Assembly: GCA_030654805.1 (NCBI GenBank)
Contig: JAURWR010000104.1
Location: 1 to 64,000 of the forward strand
Length of the DNA stretch: 64,000 nucleotides
Reading direction: 5' to 3'
Origin: Burkholderiaceae bacterium
GTDB taxonomy: Bacteria > Pseudomonadota > Gammaproteobacteria > Burkholderiales > Burkholderiaceae_C
Part shown: one piece after another, positions 1 to 9,387 of the stretch
How positions within the stretch are numbered: the stretch's first letter is position 1
Layout of the letters: every line of letters starts with the position of its first letter
Notes under the pieces: generated by a model
Database searches by the model: none
Seen by the model: the letters and a program-made list of their open reading frames with translations, nothing else
What the model was told of the DNA's origin: nothing
Program-made: the position numbers and the translations under genes

Positions 1-3000
1 GCTGCTCAAGTCATGGCGCGAGGCGCGTCTGGTGCACGATCCGGTCGATGCATGGGCCAGCATCGTCGAGAACGATGCGAAGCGCCGCGACGACCAGCAG
101 GTGCGCGGCCTCGGCGGCTTCGTGCGCTCGACCTGGGACGAGGTCAACGAGATCATTGCGGCCTCCAACGTCCACACGATCAAGAAGCACGGGCCTGACC
201 GCGTGATCGGCTTCTCGCCCATCCCCGCGATGAGCATGGTCAGCTATGCCGCAGGGTCGCGATACCTGAGCCTGATCGGCGGCGTCTGCATGAGCTTCTA
301 CGACTGGTACTGTGACCTGCCGCCGTCCAGCCCGCAGGTCTGGGGCGAGCAGACCGCCGTGCCCGAATCGGCCGATCGGTACAACAGCAGTTTCATCATC
401 GCCTGGGGCTCGAACGTGCCGCAGACGCGCACGCCCGACGCGCACTTCTTCACCGAGGTTCGCTACAAGGGTGCGAAGACGGTCGCGGTGACGCCGGACT
501 ATTCCGAGGTCGCGAAGCTGGCCGACATCTGGATGAACCCGAAGCAGGGCACCGACGCCGCGGTCGCGATGGCGATGGGCCACGTGATCCTGAAGGAGTT
601 CTACTTTCCCGGCGCTGGCAAGGAGCGCAGTGCGTACTTCGACGACTACGTGCGCCGTTACACCGACATGCCGATGCTGGTGATGCTGAAGGAGCACACG
701 CTGCCCACCGGCGAGGTCATCATGGTGCCCGACCGCTATGTGCGGGCGTCCGACTTCAACGGCAAGCTGGGCCAGGCCAACAACCCCGAATGGAAGACGG
801 TCGCCATCGACGAAAGCGGCAAGGTCGTGCTGCCCAACGGTGCCATCGGTTTCCGCTGGGGGCCGGACGGTCGCGCCGACGAAGGCCAGTGGAACCTCGA
901 AGCCAAGGAAGCGCGCCACGGCCAGGCCGTGAAGCTCAAGCTGTCGCTGCTCGAAGGCGAGCAGCCGAGCAGCACCACGGCACGTGTCGGCTTCCCGTAC
1001 TTCGGCGGCATCGAGAGCGAGAACTTCCCGAACAGCGTGCTCAAGGGCGAGACCGGTGACGTGATCGTGCGCACCGTGCCGGTCCAGCGCATCTCGCTGG
1101 GCAAGGCGGGCGAGGAACGCAGCGCGCTGGTTGCCACGGTGTTCGACCTGCAGGTGGCGAACTACGGCGTCGCACGCGGACTGCCGGGCGAGTTCGCTGC
1201 GGCCAATTTCGACGAGGACACACCGTACACGCCGGCCTGGCAGGAGCGCATCACCGGCACGCCGCGCGCGCAGCTGATCACGGTGGCGCGGCAGTTCGCC
1301 GAGAACGCGCACAAGACGCACGGCAAGTCGATGGTGATCATCGGCGCGGCGATGAACCACTGGTACCACAGCGACATGAACTACCGCGGCGTCATCAACA
1401 TGTTGATGATGTGCGGCTGCATCGGCCAGAGCGGCGGCGGCTGGGCGCACTACGTGGGCCAGGAGAAGCTGCGTCCGCAGACCGGCTGGACGGCGCTGGC
1501 CTTCGCGCTCGACTGGATCCGCCCGCCGCGGCAGATGAACAGCACCAGCTTCTTCTACGCGCACACCGACCAGTGGCGCTACGAGAAGCTCGGCATGGAC
1601 GAGGTGCTGTCGCCGCTGGCCGACAAGAAGCTCTATGCGGGCAGCATGATCGACTACAACGTGCGCGCCGAACGCATGGGCTGGCTGCCGTCGGCGCCTC
1701 AGTTGCAGACCAACCCGATGCAGGTGGTGAAGGACGCCGCTGCCGCCGGCATGGAGCCGAAGGACTATGCGGTCAAAGGCTTGAAGGACGGCACGCTCAA
1801 GATGAGCTGCACCGATCCGGACCACCCGGACAACTGGCCGCGCGACATGTTCGTGTGGCGCTCCAACATCCTGGGCTCGTCCGGCAAGGGCCACGAGTAT
1901 TTCCTCAAGCACCTGCTCGGCACCAGCAACGGCGTTCAGGGCAAGGATCTGGGCGCCGAGGAGGCCAAGCCGACCGAGGTCGTCTGGCACGACAAGGCGC
2001 CGGAAGGCAAGCTCGACCTGCTGGTCACGCTCGATTTCCGCATGAGCACCACGTGCCTGTACAGCGACATCGTGCTGCCCACGGCCACCTGGTACGAGAA
2101 GAACGACCTCAACACCAGCGACATGCACCCGTTCATCCACCCGCTGTCGACCGCAGTCGACCCGGCCTGGCAATCGCGCAGCGACTGGGACATCTACAAG
2201 GGCTTCGCAAAGAAGTTCAGCGAGGTCTGCGTCGGTCACCTCGGCGTCGAGCGCGAACTGGTGCTGACGCCGCTGATGCATGACAGTCCGTCCGAACTGG
2301 CGCAGCCGTTCGAGGTCAAGGACTGGAAGCGCGGCGAGTGCGATCTGATCCCCGGCAAGACTGCGCCGAACATGCAGGTCGTCGAACGCGACTACCCGAA
2401 CGTCTACAAGCGTTTCACCGCGCTCGGGCCGCTGATGAACAAGGCCGGCAACGGCGGCAAGGGCATCAGCTGGAACACGCAGACCGAGGTGAAGCAGCTC
2501 GGTGAACTGAGCGGCCTGGTCACCGCCGAGGGCGTGACCTGCGGCATGCCGAAGATCGAGACCGACATCGACGCCTGCGAGGTGATCCTGCAGCTGGCGC
2601 CCGAGACGAACGGCCACGTGGCGGTGAAGGCGTGGCAGGCGCTGGGCAAGCAGACCGGCCTCGACCACACGCACCTGGCGATCCACCGCGAGGACGAGAA
2701 GATCCGCTTCCGCGACGTGCAGGCGCAGCCGCGCAAGATCATCAGCTCGCCCACCTGGAGCGGCATCGAGAGCGAGACCGTCTCCTACAACGCCGGCTAC
2801 ACCAACGTGCACGAGATGATTCCGTGGCGCACGCTGACCGGGCGTCAGCAGTTCTACATGGACCACCCGTGGATGATCGCGTTCGGTGAAGGCTTCACGA
2901 GCTACCGTCCTCCGGTCGACCTGAAGGCCACCGCCGGCATCCAGGGCATCCGGCCCAACGGCCACCCCGAGATCGCGCTGAACTTCATCACGCCGCACCA

Positions 3001-3481
3001 GAAGTGGGGCATCCACAGCACCTACACCGACAACCTGCTGATGCTGACGCTCAGCCGTGGCGGACCGTGCGTGTGGCTCAGCGAGGACGACGCGAAGCAG
3101 GTCGGTATCGAGGACAACGACTGGATTGAGCTGTTCAACCTGAACGGCGCGATCGCGGCGCGCGCGGTGGTCAGTCAGCGCGTCAAGCCGGGCATGGTGA
3201 TGATGTATCACGCGCAGGAAAAGATCGTGAACACACCGGGGTCCGAGATCACCGGCGTGCGCGGCGGCATCCACAACTCGGTGACCCGCATCGTGCTCAA
3301 GCCCACGCACATGATCGGCGGCTACGCGCAGTTCAGCTACGGCTTCAACTACTACGGAACCATCGGCACCAACCGCGACGAGTTCGTCGTGGTCCGCAAG
3401 ATGAACAAGGTCGACTGGCTCGATACGCCGGTTGCGAATGAACTGATCGTGCCCGTGCAGGCGCAAGGAGAGGTTGCATGA
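1..3481 (+). CDS. narG: Respiratory nitrate reductase alpha subunit NarG (5' partial)
   Basis: This is the catalytic molybdenum subunit of membrane-bound nitrate reductase, which reduces nitrate to nitrite on the cytoplasmic face using electrons passed from NarI through NarH. The frame is open from the first bases of the window (codons start at position 2), so the true start and the N-terminal Fe-S motif lie upstream; a GTG at 32 is internal. About 1,159 residues are visible of a family length near 1,240. Near-diagnostic NarG segments include FYDWYCDLPP (from my memory of the family, the region of the Asp ligand to Mo), AWGSNVPQTRTPDAHFF, GQEKLRPQTGW, GGNGGKGI-like NGGKGISWNTQ and the C-terminal YGFNYYGT. 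The stop overlaps an ATG that opens a mini-ORF leading to narH. Identity is essentially certain. Confidence 0.97.
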   Translation, partial: LLKSWREARLVHDPVDAWASIVENDAKRRDDQQVRGLGGFVRSTWDEVNEIIAASNVHTIKKHGPDRVIGFSPIPAMSMVSYAAGSRYLSLIGGVCMSFYDWYCDLPPSSPQVWGEQTAVPESADRYNSSFIIAWGSNVPQTRTPDAHFFTEVRYKGAKTVAVTPDYSEVAKLADIWMNPKQGTDAAVAMAMGHVILKEFYFPGAGKERSAYFDDYVRRYTDMPMLVMLKEHTLPTGEVIMVPDRYVRASDFNGKLGQANNPEWKTVAIDESGKVVLPNGAIGFRWGPDGRADEGQWNLEAKEARHGQAVKLKLSLLEGEQPSSTTARVGFPYFGGIESENFPNSVLKGETGDVIVRTVPVQRISLGKAGEERSALVATVFDLQVANYGVARGLPGEFAAANFDEDTPYTPAWQERITGTPRAQLITVARQFAENAHKTHGKSMVIIGAAMNHWYHSDMNYRGVINMLMMCGCIGQSGGGWAHYVGQEKLRPQTGWTALAFALDWIRPPRQMNSTSFFYAHTDQWRYEKLGMDEVLSPLADKKLYAGSMIDYNVRAERMGWLPSAPQLQTNPMQVVKDAAAAGMEPKDYAVKGLKDGTLKMSCTDPDHPDNWPRDMFVWRSNILGSSGKGHEYFLKHLLGTSNGVQGKDLGAEEAKPTEVVWHDKAPEGKLDLLVTLDFRMSTTCLYSDIVLPTATWYEKNDLNTSDMHPFIHPLSTAVDPAWQSRSDWDIYKGFAKKFSEVCVGHLGVERELVLTPLMHDSPSELAQPFEVKDWKRGECDLIPGKTAPNMQVVERDYPNVYKRFTALGPLMNKAGNGGKGISWNTQTEVKQLGELSGLVTAEGVTCGMPKIETDIDACEVILQLAPETNGHVAVKAWQALGKQTGLDHTHLAIHREDEKIRFRDVQAQPRKIISSPTWSGIESETVSYNAGYTNVHEMIPWRTLTGRQQFYMDHPWMIAFGEGFTSYRPPVDLKATAGIQGIRPNGHPEIALNFITPHQKWGIHSTYTDNLLMLTLSRGGPCVWLSEDDAKQVGIEDNDWIELFNLNGAIAARAVVSQRVKPGMVMMYHAQEKIVNTPGSEITGVRGGIHNSVTRIVLKPTHMIGGYAQFSYGFNYYGTIGTNRDEFVVVRKMNKVDWLDTPVANELIVPVQAQGEVA

Positions 3482-3561
3482 ACCCCCAAACTCACATTCG
3501 TTCGTTGCCCCCCGAGGGGGATGTTGCTTCCTTTGGGACGGCCCGGCAGGAGGCAGCATGA
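3478..3561 (+). repeat. GC-rich intergenic repeat, copy A, reading as a 27-codon mini-ORF between narG and narH
   Basis: The narG-narH gap holds a GC-rich element with a CCCCCGAGGGGG core hairpin (about 3509-3520) followed by a TTTGGGACGGCCCGGC tail. A second, diverged copy lies at 31408-31485. Read from the ATG at 3478, which overlaps the narG TGA, the stretch is open for 27 codons (MNPQTHIRSL...RQEAA) and stops at TGA 3559-3561, overlapping the narH ATG at 3558. A ribosome leaving narG could therefore translate through the repeat and re-initiate at narH. From memory, similar GC-rich repeats are common between genes in Comamonadaceae-like genomes. Whether the peptide is made is unknown. Confidence 0.6.
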
Positions 3562-5090
3562 AGATCCGCGCGCAAATCGGCATGGTGCTGAACCTCGACA
3601 AGTGCATCGGTTGCCACACCTGTTCGGTCACCTGCAAGAACGTCTGGACCAGCCGGCCCGGCATGGAATACGCCTGGTTCAACAACGTCGAGACCAAGCC
3701 CGGCATCGGCTACCCGAAGGAATGGGAGAACCAGGACAAGTGGAACGGCGGCTGGGTGCGCAAGTCCAACGGTTCGATCGAACCGCGCCAGGGCGCGAAG
3801 TGGAAGCTGCTGATGCGCATCTTCGCGAACCCGAACCTGCCCGAGATCGACGACTACTACGAGCCGTTCACGTTCGACTACCAGCACCTGCAGTCCGCGC
3901 CCGAGATGAAGGCGTCGCCGACCGCACGGCCGCGCAGCCTGATCACCGGCCAGCAGATGGACAAGATCGTCTGGGGCCCGAACTGGGAGGAGATCCTCGG
4001 CGGCGAGTACAGCAAGCGCAGCAAGGACAAGAACCTCGACGGCTTCGAAAAAGTGCAGAAGGACATGCTCGGCCAGTTCGAGAACACCTTCATGATGTAC
4101 CTGCCGCGGCTGTGCGAACACTGCCTGAACCCGGCGTGCGTCGCGAGTTGCCCGAGCGGCAGCATCTACAAGCGCGAGGAAGACGGCATCGTGCTGATCG
4201 ACCAGGACAAGTGCCGCGGCTGGCGCATGTGCGTGTCGGGTTGCCCGTACAAGAAGATCTACTACAACTGGAAGAGCGGCAAGGCCGAGAAGTGCATCTT
4301 CTGCTACCCGCGCATCGAGGCCGGCCAGCCGACGGTGTGCTCGGAAACCTGTGTCGGCCGCATCCGCTACCTCGGTGTGCTGCTGTACGACGCCGACCGC
4401 ATTCAAGAGGCGGCGAGCGTCGAACACGACCGCGACCTGTACCCCGCGCAGCTCGGCATCTTCCTCGACCCGTTCGATCCGAAGGTGATCGCACAGGCGC
4501 AGCTCGACGGCATCCCCGACAAGTGGATGGACGCGGCCCGCAACAGCCCGGTCTACAAGATGGCGGTGCAGTGGAAGGTGGCGCTGCCGCTGCATCCCGA
4601 GTACCGCACGCTGCCGATGGTCTGGTACGTGCCGCCGCTGTCGCCGATCAGTGCGGCGGCCAACGCCGGTCACGTGGGCGCCAACGGCGAGATTCCGGAC
4701 GTCAACCAGTTGCGCATCCCGGTCAAGTACCTGGCCAACCTGCTGACGGCCGGCGACACCGCCCCGGTGGTGCGTTCGCTCGAACGCATGCTGGCGATGC
4801 GTGCCTATCAGCGCGAGAAGCATGTCGATGGGCGCATCAATCACGCGGTGCTCAAGCAGGTCGGCATCACGCAGGCCGAGGTCGAGGAGATGTATCACGT
4901 GATGGCGATCGCCAACTACGAAGACCGCTTCGTGATCCCGACCACGCACCGCGAATACGCCGAGAACACCTTCAACGTGCGCGGTGGCTGCGGCTTCAGT
5001 TTCGGCAACGGCTGCTCCGAAGGCTCCGGCGAGACCAGCCTGTTCGGCAGCGAGAAGAAACGCACCATTCCCATCAAGGCGGAGGTCTGA
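3558..5090 (+). CDS. narH: Respiratory nitrate reductase beta subunit NarH
   Basis: This is the iron-sulfur electron-transfer subunit that links haem protein NarI to NarG. The ATG at 3558 is chosen because it has an AGGAGG Shine-Dalgarno (3548-3553), and the protein then begins MKIRAQIGMVLNLDKC as the family does; the predicted length of 510 residues matches E. coli NarH (about 512). Four cysteine groups are visible: C16-x2-C19-x2-C22-x3-C26, a group starting at C186 (CEHCLNPACVASCP), CRGWRMCVSGCP from C219, and KCIFCYPR. In the third group Trp222 takes the place of the second cysteine, the known NarH feature that produces a 3Fe-4S cluster. It lies between the bridging repeat and narJ (2-nt gap). 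Confidence 0.97.
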   Translation: MKIRAQIGMVLNLDKCIGCHTCSVTCKNVWTSRPGMEYAWFNNVETKPGIGYPKEWENQDKWNGGWVRKSNGSIEPRQGAKWKLLMRIFANPNLPEIDDYYEPFTFDYQHLQSAPEMKASPTARPRSLITGQQMDKIVWGPNWEEILGGEYSKRSKDKNLDGFEKVQKDMLGQFENTFMMYLPRLCEHCLNPACVASCPSGSIYKREEDGIVLIDQDKCRGWRMCVSGCPYKKIYYNWKSGKAEKCIFCYPRIEAGQPTVCSETCVGRIRYLGVLLYDADRIQEAASVEHDRDLYPAQLGIFLDPFDPKVIAQAQLDGIPDKWMDAARNSPVYKMAVQWKVALPLHPEYRTLPMVWYVPPLSPISAAANAGHVGANGEIPDVNQLRIPVKYLANLLTAGDTAPVVRSLERMLAMRAYQREKHVDGRINHAVLKQVGITQAEVEEMYHVMAIANYEDRFVIPTTHREYAENTFNVRGGCGFSFGNGCSEGSGETSLFGSEKKRTIPIKAEV

Positions 5091-5092
5091 TC

Positions 5093-5800
5093 ATGTTCGG
5101 CTTCGATACCACCCCCCAGCCGATGAGCCGGAGCCTGCGCGTGCTGGCGGCCCTGCTCGGCTACCCCGACGCGCAACTGCGATCGCACCTGACCGAAATG
5201 GGCGAACTGCTGCGCGACGAGCAGGCCGTGTCGCCATCGCGACGCACCGAACTCGATCGCCTGATGGATTCGCTGCGTCGCGCCGACCCGCTCGAGGCCG
5301 AGTCCGCCTACGTCGAGCTGTTCGACCGCGGCCGCTCCACCTCGCTGCACCTGTTCGAGCATGTGCATGGCGATTCGCGCGATCGCGGTCCGGCGTTGAT
5401 CGACCTGGGGCAGACCTACGAAAAGGCCGGCCTGATCCTCGCCGAGGGCGAACTGCCCGACTACCTGCCGGCGGTGCTGGAGTTCGTTTCCACGCAACCG
5501 CCGCGCGAGGCGAAGGCCTTCCTCGCCGAGATGAGCCACATCTTCAACGCGATCTTCGGCGCGCTGCAGCAGCGCGACAGCGCCTACGCCAGCGTGCTGG
5601 GTGCGCTGATCGAGCTGTCCGGCGAAACCGCGAAACCGGTCGCACCGGCCGCCGAGCCGCCGCTGGACGAGAGCTGGGCCGAGCCGGTGGTCTTCGACGG
5701 CTGCTCGACGCAAGGTCAGGCCCGACCCGGCCAGGCTCAACCGATCCACGTGATGCGCAAGGGCGCACGCATCGACACACGAGAAGGAGCGGCCCCATGA
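5093..5800 (+). CDS. narJ: Nitrate reductase assembly chaperone NarJ
   Basis: NarJ is a cytoplasmic TorD-like chaperone that holds apo-NarGH until the molybdenum cofactor is inserted and the complex docks on NarI. The ATG at 5093 follows the narH stop by two bases and is preceded by GGAGG inside the end of narH. The 235-residue product begins MFGFDTTPQPMSRSLRVLAALLGYP and contains the conserved helical segment YVELFDRGRSTSLHLFEHVHG. The C-terminal tail after about residue 180 is Pro/Ala-rich and variable. Its stop overlaps the narI start (ATGA), indicating coupled translation within narGHJI. Confidence 0.95.
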   Translation: MFGFDTTPQPMSRSLRVLAALLGYPDAQLRSHLTEMGELLRDEQAVSPSRRTELDRLMDSLRRADPLEAESAYVELFDRGRSTSLHLFEHVHGDSRDRGPALIDLGQTYEKAGLILAEGELPDYLPAVLEFVSTQPPREAKAFLAEMSHIFNAIFGALQQRDSAYASVLGALIELSGETAKPVAPAAEPPLDESWAEPVVFDGCSTQGQARPGQAQPIHVMRKGARIDTREGAAP

Positions 5801-6540
5801 ACCCCGTCCTGTCCTACCTGCACAATTTTTTCTTCAACGTCTACCCGTACATCTGCCTGGCGGTGTTCCTGATGGGCAGCCTGGCGCGCTTCGACCGCGA
5901 CCAGTACACGTGGAAGAGCGATTCCTCGCAGTTGCTGCGCACCGGCACGCTGCGCTGGGGCAGCAACCTGTTCCACATCGGCATCCTGTTCCTGTTCTTC
6001 GGGCACTTCGCCGGATTGCTGACGCCGCACTGGATCTACGAAAACTTCATCACGCCGCAGAATAAGCAACTCGTGGCCATCTACTCGGGCGGCACGGCGG
6101 GATTCATCTGCTTCATCGGGCTGAGCCTGTTGCTGCACCGGCGGTTGTTCGACCCGCGCATCCGGCTGACCAGCCACCGCACCGACATCGCGATCCTGCT
6201 GATCTTGTGGGTGCAGCTGGTGATCGGCTTGATCACGCTGCCTTACTCGATCGGCCACAGCGATGGTGGCGCGATGCTGGCCCTGTCGGACTGGGCTCAG
6301 CGCATCGTCACCTTCCGCCCGAATGCCGATGGTCTGGTGGGATTGGACTGGCCCTACAAGATGCACCTGGTGCTCGGCATGACGATCTTCCTGCTGTTCC
6401 CGTTCAGTCGGCTGGTGCACGTGTGGAGTGGCTTCGCCGCTGTGGGCTTTCTGTTCCGTCCGCACCAGGTGGTGCGCAGCCGGCGCCTGAATGTGCCGGC
6501 CGGCCACAACCAGCCGCGCCAGCCCGGCGCCGGCGTTTGA
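5797..6540 (+). CDS. narI: Nitrate reductase gamma subunit NarI (di-haem cytochrome b)
   Basis: NarI is the membrane cytochrome b that oxidises quinol and sends electrons through two b haems to NarH. The 247-residue sequence has five hydrophobic segments, as expected for the family. Four likely haem-ligand histidines are visible in two pairs: NLFHIGILFLFFGHF in the second helix, and YKMHLVLGM with RLVHVWSG in the last. The ATG overlaps the narJ stop. The C-terminal tail ends in a short Pro/Gln/Gly segment. Spacing and order (GHJI) match classical respiratory nar operons. Confidence 0.96.
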   Translation: MNPVLSYLHNFFFNVYPYICLAVFLMGSLARFDRDQYTWKSDSSQLLRTGTLRWGSNLFHIGILFLFFGHFAGLLTPHWIYENFITPQNKQLVAIYSGGTAGFICFIGLSLLLHRRLFDPRIRLTSHRTDIAILLILWVQLVIGLITLPYSIGHSDGGAMLALSDWAQRIVTFRPNADGLVGLDWPYKMHLVLGMTIFLLFPFSRLVHVWSGFAAVGFLFRPHQVVRSRRLNVPAGHNQPRQPGAGV

Positions 6541-6553
6541 CGAAAGGCGCGCC

Positions 6554-7363
6554 ATGTTGAGCGAAACCATCGACTTCTCTGTGCCGGACACGCTGGACGC
6601 ACCGGTGCCGCGCATCAACGGAGTGGCCTTGAACCCGCAGGGCCAGGCCATCAGCGCCGAAGACCTGCGTCAGCGCGCTTGCACCGAACTGCTGCGCCAG
6701 GCCGCGATCCGCGACGGCCTGCTCGATGCCGCCGATGCGGCGCCTGTCGACGGCGTCATCAGCGACGAGGCCTCGCAGGCGATCGATGCCTGGCTGGAGC
6801 GCGAACTGAAGTTGCCCGATCCTTCCGATGAAGCCTGCCGCCGCCACTTCGCGGCCCACCCGGCGCGCTATCGCACCGGAGAGCGGGTGCGGGTGCGCCA
6901 CATCCTGTTTGCGGTGACACCGGGCATGGATGTGGTGGCGCTGCGCAATCGTGCCGAGACCTGCCTGCTCGACGTGCGCTGTCACGACGGCAGCGCCAGC
7001 GATGGCTTCAACCGATCGGCCCGCGAGCTGTCGAACTGCCCCAGCGGTGAGCTGGGCGGCGACCTGGGTTGGCTCAACCCGGCCGACTGCGCCCCCGAAT
7101 TCGCGCGCGAGCTGTTCGGGCATGTCGAGGTCGGCGTGCTGCCGCGCCTGGTGCACAGCCGCTTCGGCCTGCACGTGGTCGAGGTGCTGGAGCGCGAAGG
7201 CGGTGCGCCGCAGGCGTTCGAGACGGTGCGCGGTGCGGTCGAGATGGCCTTGCGCCAGCAAGCCTGGGTCACCGCCTTGCGCCAATGCCTGCAGCTGCTG
7301 GCGGGCCAGGCTGTTGTCGAAGGCGTGGACCTCGACGCGGCCGACACGCCGCTGGTTCAGTAG
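6554..7363 (+). CDS. Cytoplasmic parvulin-type peptidyl-prolyl isomerase
   Basis: The gene starts 13 bases after narI with a GAAAGG ribosome-binding site, so it belongs to the nar operon. The 269-residue protein has a parvulin rotamase domain at about residues 113-213, with VRVRHILFAV at its start, GELGGDLGWL in the middle and SRFGLHVVEVLE at its end. No signal peptide is visible, so it is predicted to be cytoplasmic, unlike SurA or PrsA. A helical N-terminal part (about 30-100) resembles the NifM arrangement, where a PpiC protein helps mature a metalloenzyme. A role in folding NarGH is inferred only from the operon position. Confidence 0.85.
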   Translation: MLSETIDFSVPDTLDAPVPRINGVALNPQGQAISAEDLRQRACTELLRQAAIRDGLLDAADAAPVDGVISDEASQAIDAWLERELKLPDPSDEACRRHFAAHPARYRTGERVRVRHILFAVTPGMDVVALRNRAETCLLDVRCHDGSASDGFNRSARELSNCPSGELGGDLGWLNPADCAPEFARELFGHVEVGVLPRLVHSRFGLHVVEVLEREGGAPQAFETVRGAVEMALRQQAWVTALRQCLQLLAGQAVVEGVDLDAADTPLVQ

Positions 7364-7383
7364 TCACGACAGACAACCGACCC

Positions 7384-8094
7384 ATGCCCGACGAACTGCT
7401 GCAGCGGCTGCGCCAGTTTCACGACGACTACTTCCCCGCTGAACAAGGGCGGTTCCAGTCGCTGATGGAGGACGGGCAGCATCCGACCATCCTGTTCATC
7501 GGATGTTCGGACTCGCGCCTCGTGCCGTACCTGCTGACCGGGACCGGGCCGGGCGAAGTCTTCATGGTCCGCAACGTCGGCGCCTTCGTGCCTCCGCACG
7601 ATGGCTCCGCTGGCTACCACGGCACGGCCGCAGCGATCGAGTTCGCCGTGCTCAAGCTCGACGTGGCGCGCATCGTCGTCTGCGGTCACAGCCATTGCGG
7701 CGGCATCCGTGCGCTCTACGAGGAAGCCACGCCGCAGGCCACCAACCTGGCCGCCTGGCTGGAACTGGGGCGCGAAGCGGCGCTGCCGGTGCAGGTGACG
7801 CCCGAAGCGTTGCGCCGCACCGAGCAGCGATCGGTGGTGCTGCAACTCGAGCGCCTGATGGGCTACCCGATGGTGCGCGAGCGCGTCGAAGCAGGCCAGC
7901 TGACGCTGCACGGCTGGCACTACGTGATCGAGGACGGCGAAGTCCATGTGTTCGACGTCCGCAGTGGCGGTTTCGTGCCGGCGTCCAGCGCTGTCCACAG
8001 CGGCACCGGTCCTTTTGATTCGGCGCCGGTCGACGACGGCAGTCCGATCTTCAACGAGATCGATTCCGATCTGGCGCCGCACGGACCGGTCTGA
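7384..8094 (+). CDS. Beta-class carbonic anhydrase
   Basis: This zinc enzyme interconverts CO2 and bicarbonate. The 236-residue protein shows the beta-class ligand set: C41-S-D43-S-R45 in IGCSDSRLVPY, and H102 and C105 in GHSHCGG. The conserved RNVGAFVPP segment follows the first motif. The ATG at 7384 lies 20 bases after the parvulin stop. The C-terminal 30 residues (from about VHSGTGPFD) are Asp/Ser/Pro-rich and look disordered. Its place behind narGHJI suggests pH or bicarbonate supply during anaerobic growth, but this is inference. Confidence 0.92.
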   Translation: MPDELLQRLRQFHDDYFPAEQGRFQSLMEDGQHPTILFIGCSDSRLVPYLLTGTGPGEVFMVRNVGAFVPPHDGSAGYHGTAAAIEFAVLKLDVARIVVCGHSHCGGIRALYEEATPQATNLAAWLELGREAALPVQVTPEALRRTEQRSVVLQLERLMGYPMVRERVEAGQLTLHGWHYVIEDGEVHVFDVRSGGFVPASSAVHSGTGPFDSAPVDDGSPIFNEIDSDLAPHGPV

Positions 8095-8130
8095 AAGCCA
8101 GGCGCTGTTCCATTGCCAGCCCCCCATTCC

Positions 8131-9387
8131 ATGACCCCACTCCAACCTGTTCTCGATGCTCCCGGCGATCTGATGATGCGGGTCGAATCCCACGGCCTGG
8201 CGCCGCTGCGCCTGGCCGGTCGCCAGTTGCTGCCGATCGTGCAGGGCGGCATGGGCGTGGGCGTGTCGGCCCACCGGCTGGCCGGCAGCGTGGCCGCGCT
8301 GGGCGGCGTCGGCACGATCTCGTCTGTCGATCTGCGCCGCCACCATCCCGACCTGATGGAGCGCACCCGGGGCCTGGCGCCCGGCAAGGCCGCCACGCAA
8401 GCGGCCAAGGAGGCCATCAACGCGGCGAATCTGGAAGCGCTGGAACGCGAAATCCGCGCCGCGCAGGCGCTGGCCGGCGGACGTGGGCTGCTGGCGATCA
8501 ACGTGATGCGGGCCGTCAGCGAATACGGCCCGTCGGTGACCCGCGCGCTCGAGTGCGGCATCGATGCGGTGGTCGTCGGTGCCGGCCTGCCGCTCGACCT
8601 GCCCGAGCTGGCGCAGGACCATCCGAAGGCGCTGCTGGTGCCCATCCTGTCCGACGCCCGCGGCGTGCAGCTGCTGGTGCGCAAGTGGATGCGCCGCCAC
8701 CGGCTGCCCGACGCGATCGTCATCGAGAACCCGCGCCTGGCCGGCGGGCACCTCGGCGCGGCGAGGCTCGACGAACTCAGCGATCCGCGCTTCGAGTTCG
8801 AGGTCGTGATTCCGCAGGTCATCGAGTTTCTGCGTTCCGCCGGCGTCGAGCAGGACATCCCGCTGATCGCTGCCGGCGGCATCCGCTGCTTCGAGGACAT
8901 CGTGCGCGTTCAGGCCCTGGGCGCGGCTGCCGTGCAGCTGGGCACGCCGTTCGCAGTCACGCACGAGTGCGACGCATCCGACGCCTACAAGCGGGTGCTG
9001 GCGCAGGCGAGCGACGACGACCTGGTGGTGTTCCTGAGCGGCGCCGGGCTGCCGGCCCGCGCGATCGCGACGCCCTGGTTGAACGACTACCTCTCGGTCG
9101 AAGCGAAGCTGCAAAGCGTGGCGCACGTCAAGCCGCGCTGCACGCTGGCATTCGATTGTCTGATCCAGTGCGGGCTGCGAGACGGACGTCCGGGGTGGGG
9201 CCAGTTCTGCATCGACACGCAGCTTGCAGCCGCCTTGCGGGGCGATGAGAAGAAAGGACTGTTCTTCCGTGGTGTCGGCGCCTTGCCCTTCGGCAATCGC
9301 ATCGTCGGTGTTCGCGAACTGATGCTGCGTCTGTTGACGCCGGTCGACAGGGTGGACGATCTGCCGCTGGCGTTCGTGCCGGCATGA
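8131..9387 (+). CDS. Nitronate monooxygenase family (2-nitropropane dioxygenase-like) FMN protein
   Basis: The family consists of TIM-barrel FMN enzymes that oxidise alkyl nitronates, or act as enoyl reductases. The 418-residue product has the usual N-terminal PIVQGGMGVGVS segment (about residue 36), glycine-rich phosphate-binding stretches IENPRLAGGHLG and IAAGGI, and GAAAVQLGTPF near residue 275. The ATG at 8131 is preferred over a TTG at 8113, since the sequence from MTPLQPV fits better. Its stop overlaps the nnrS-like start (ATGA at 9384). The substrate cannot be named from sequence; its position in a nitrogen-respiration cluster suggests detoxification of nitro compounds. Confidence 0.88.
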   Translation: MTPLQPVLDAPGDLMMRVESHGLAPLRLAGRQLLPIVQGGMGVGVSAHRLAGSVAALGGVGTISSVDLRRHHPDLMERTRGLAPGKAATQAAKEAINAANLEALEREIRAAQALAGGRGLLAINVMRAVSEYGPSVTRALECGIDAVVVGAGLPLDLPELAQDHPKALLVPILSDARGVQLLVRKWMRRHRLPDAIVIENPRLAGGHLGAARLDELSDPRFEFEVVIPQVIEFLRSAGVEQDIPLIAAGGIRCFEDIVRVQALGAAAVQLGTPFAVTHECDASDAYKRVLAQASDDDLVVFLSGAGLPARAIATPWLNDYLSVEAKLQSVAHVKPRCTLAFDCLIQCGLRDGRPGWGQFCIDTQLAAALRGDEKKGLFFRGVGALPFGNRIVGVRELMLRLLTPVDRVDDLPLAFVPA

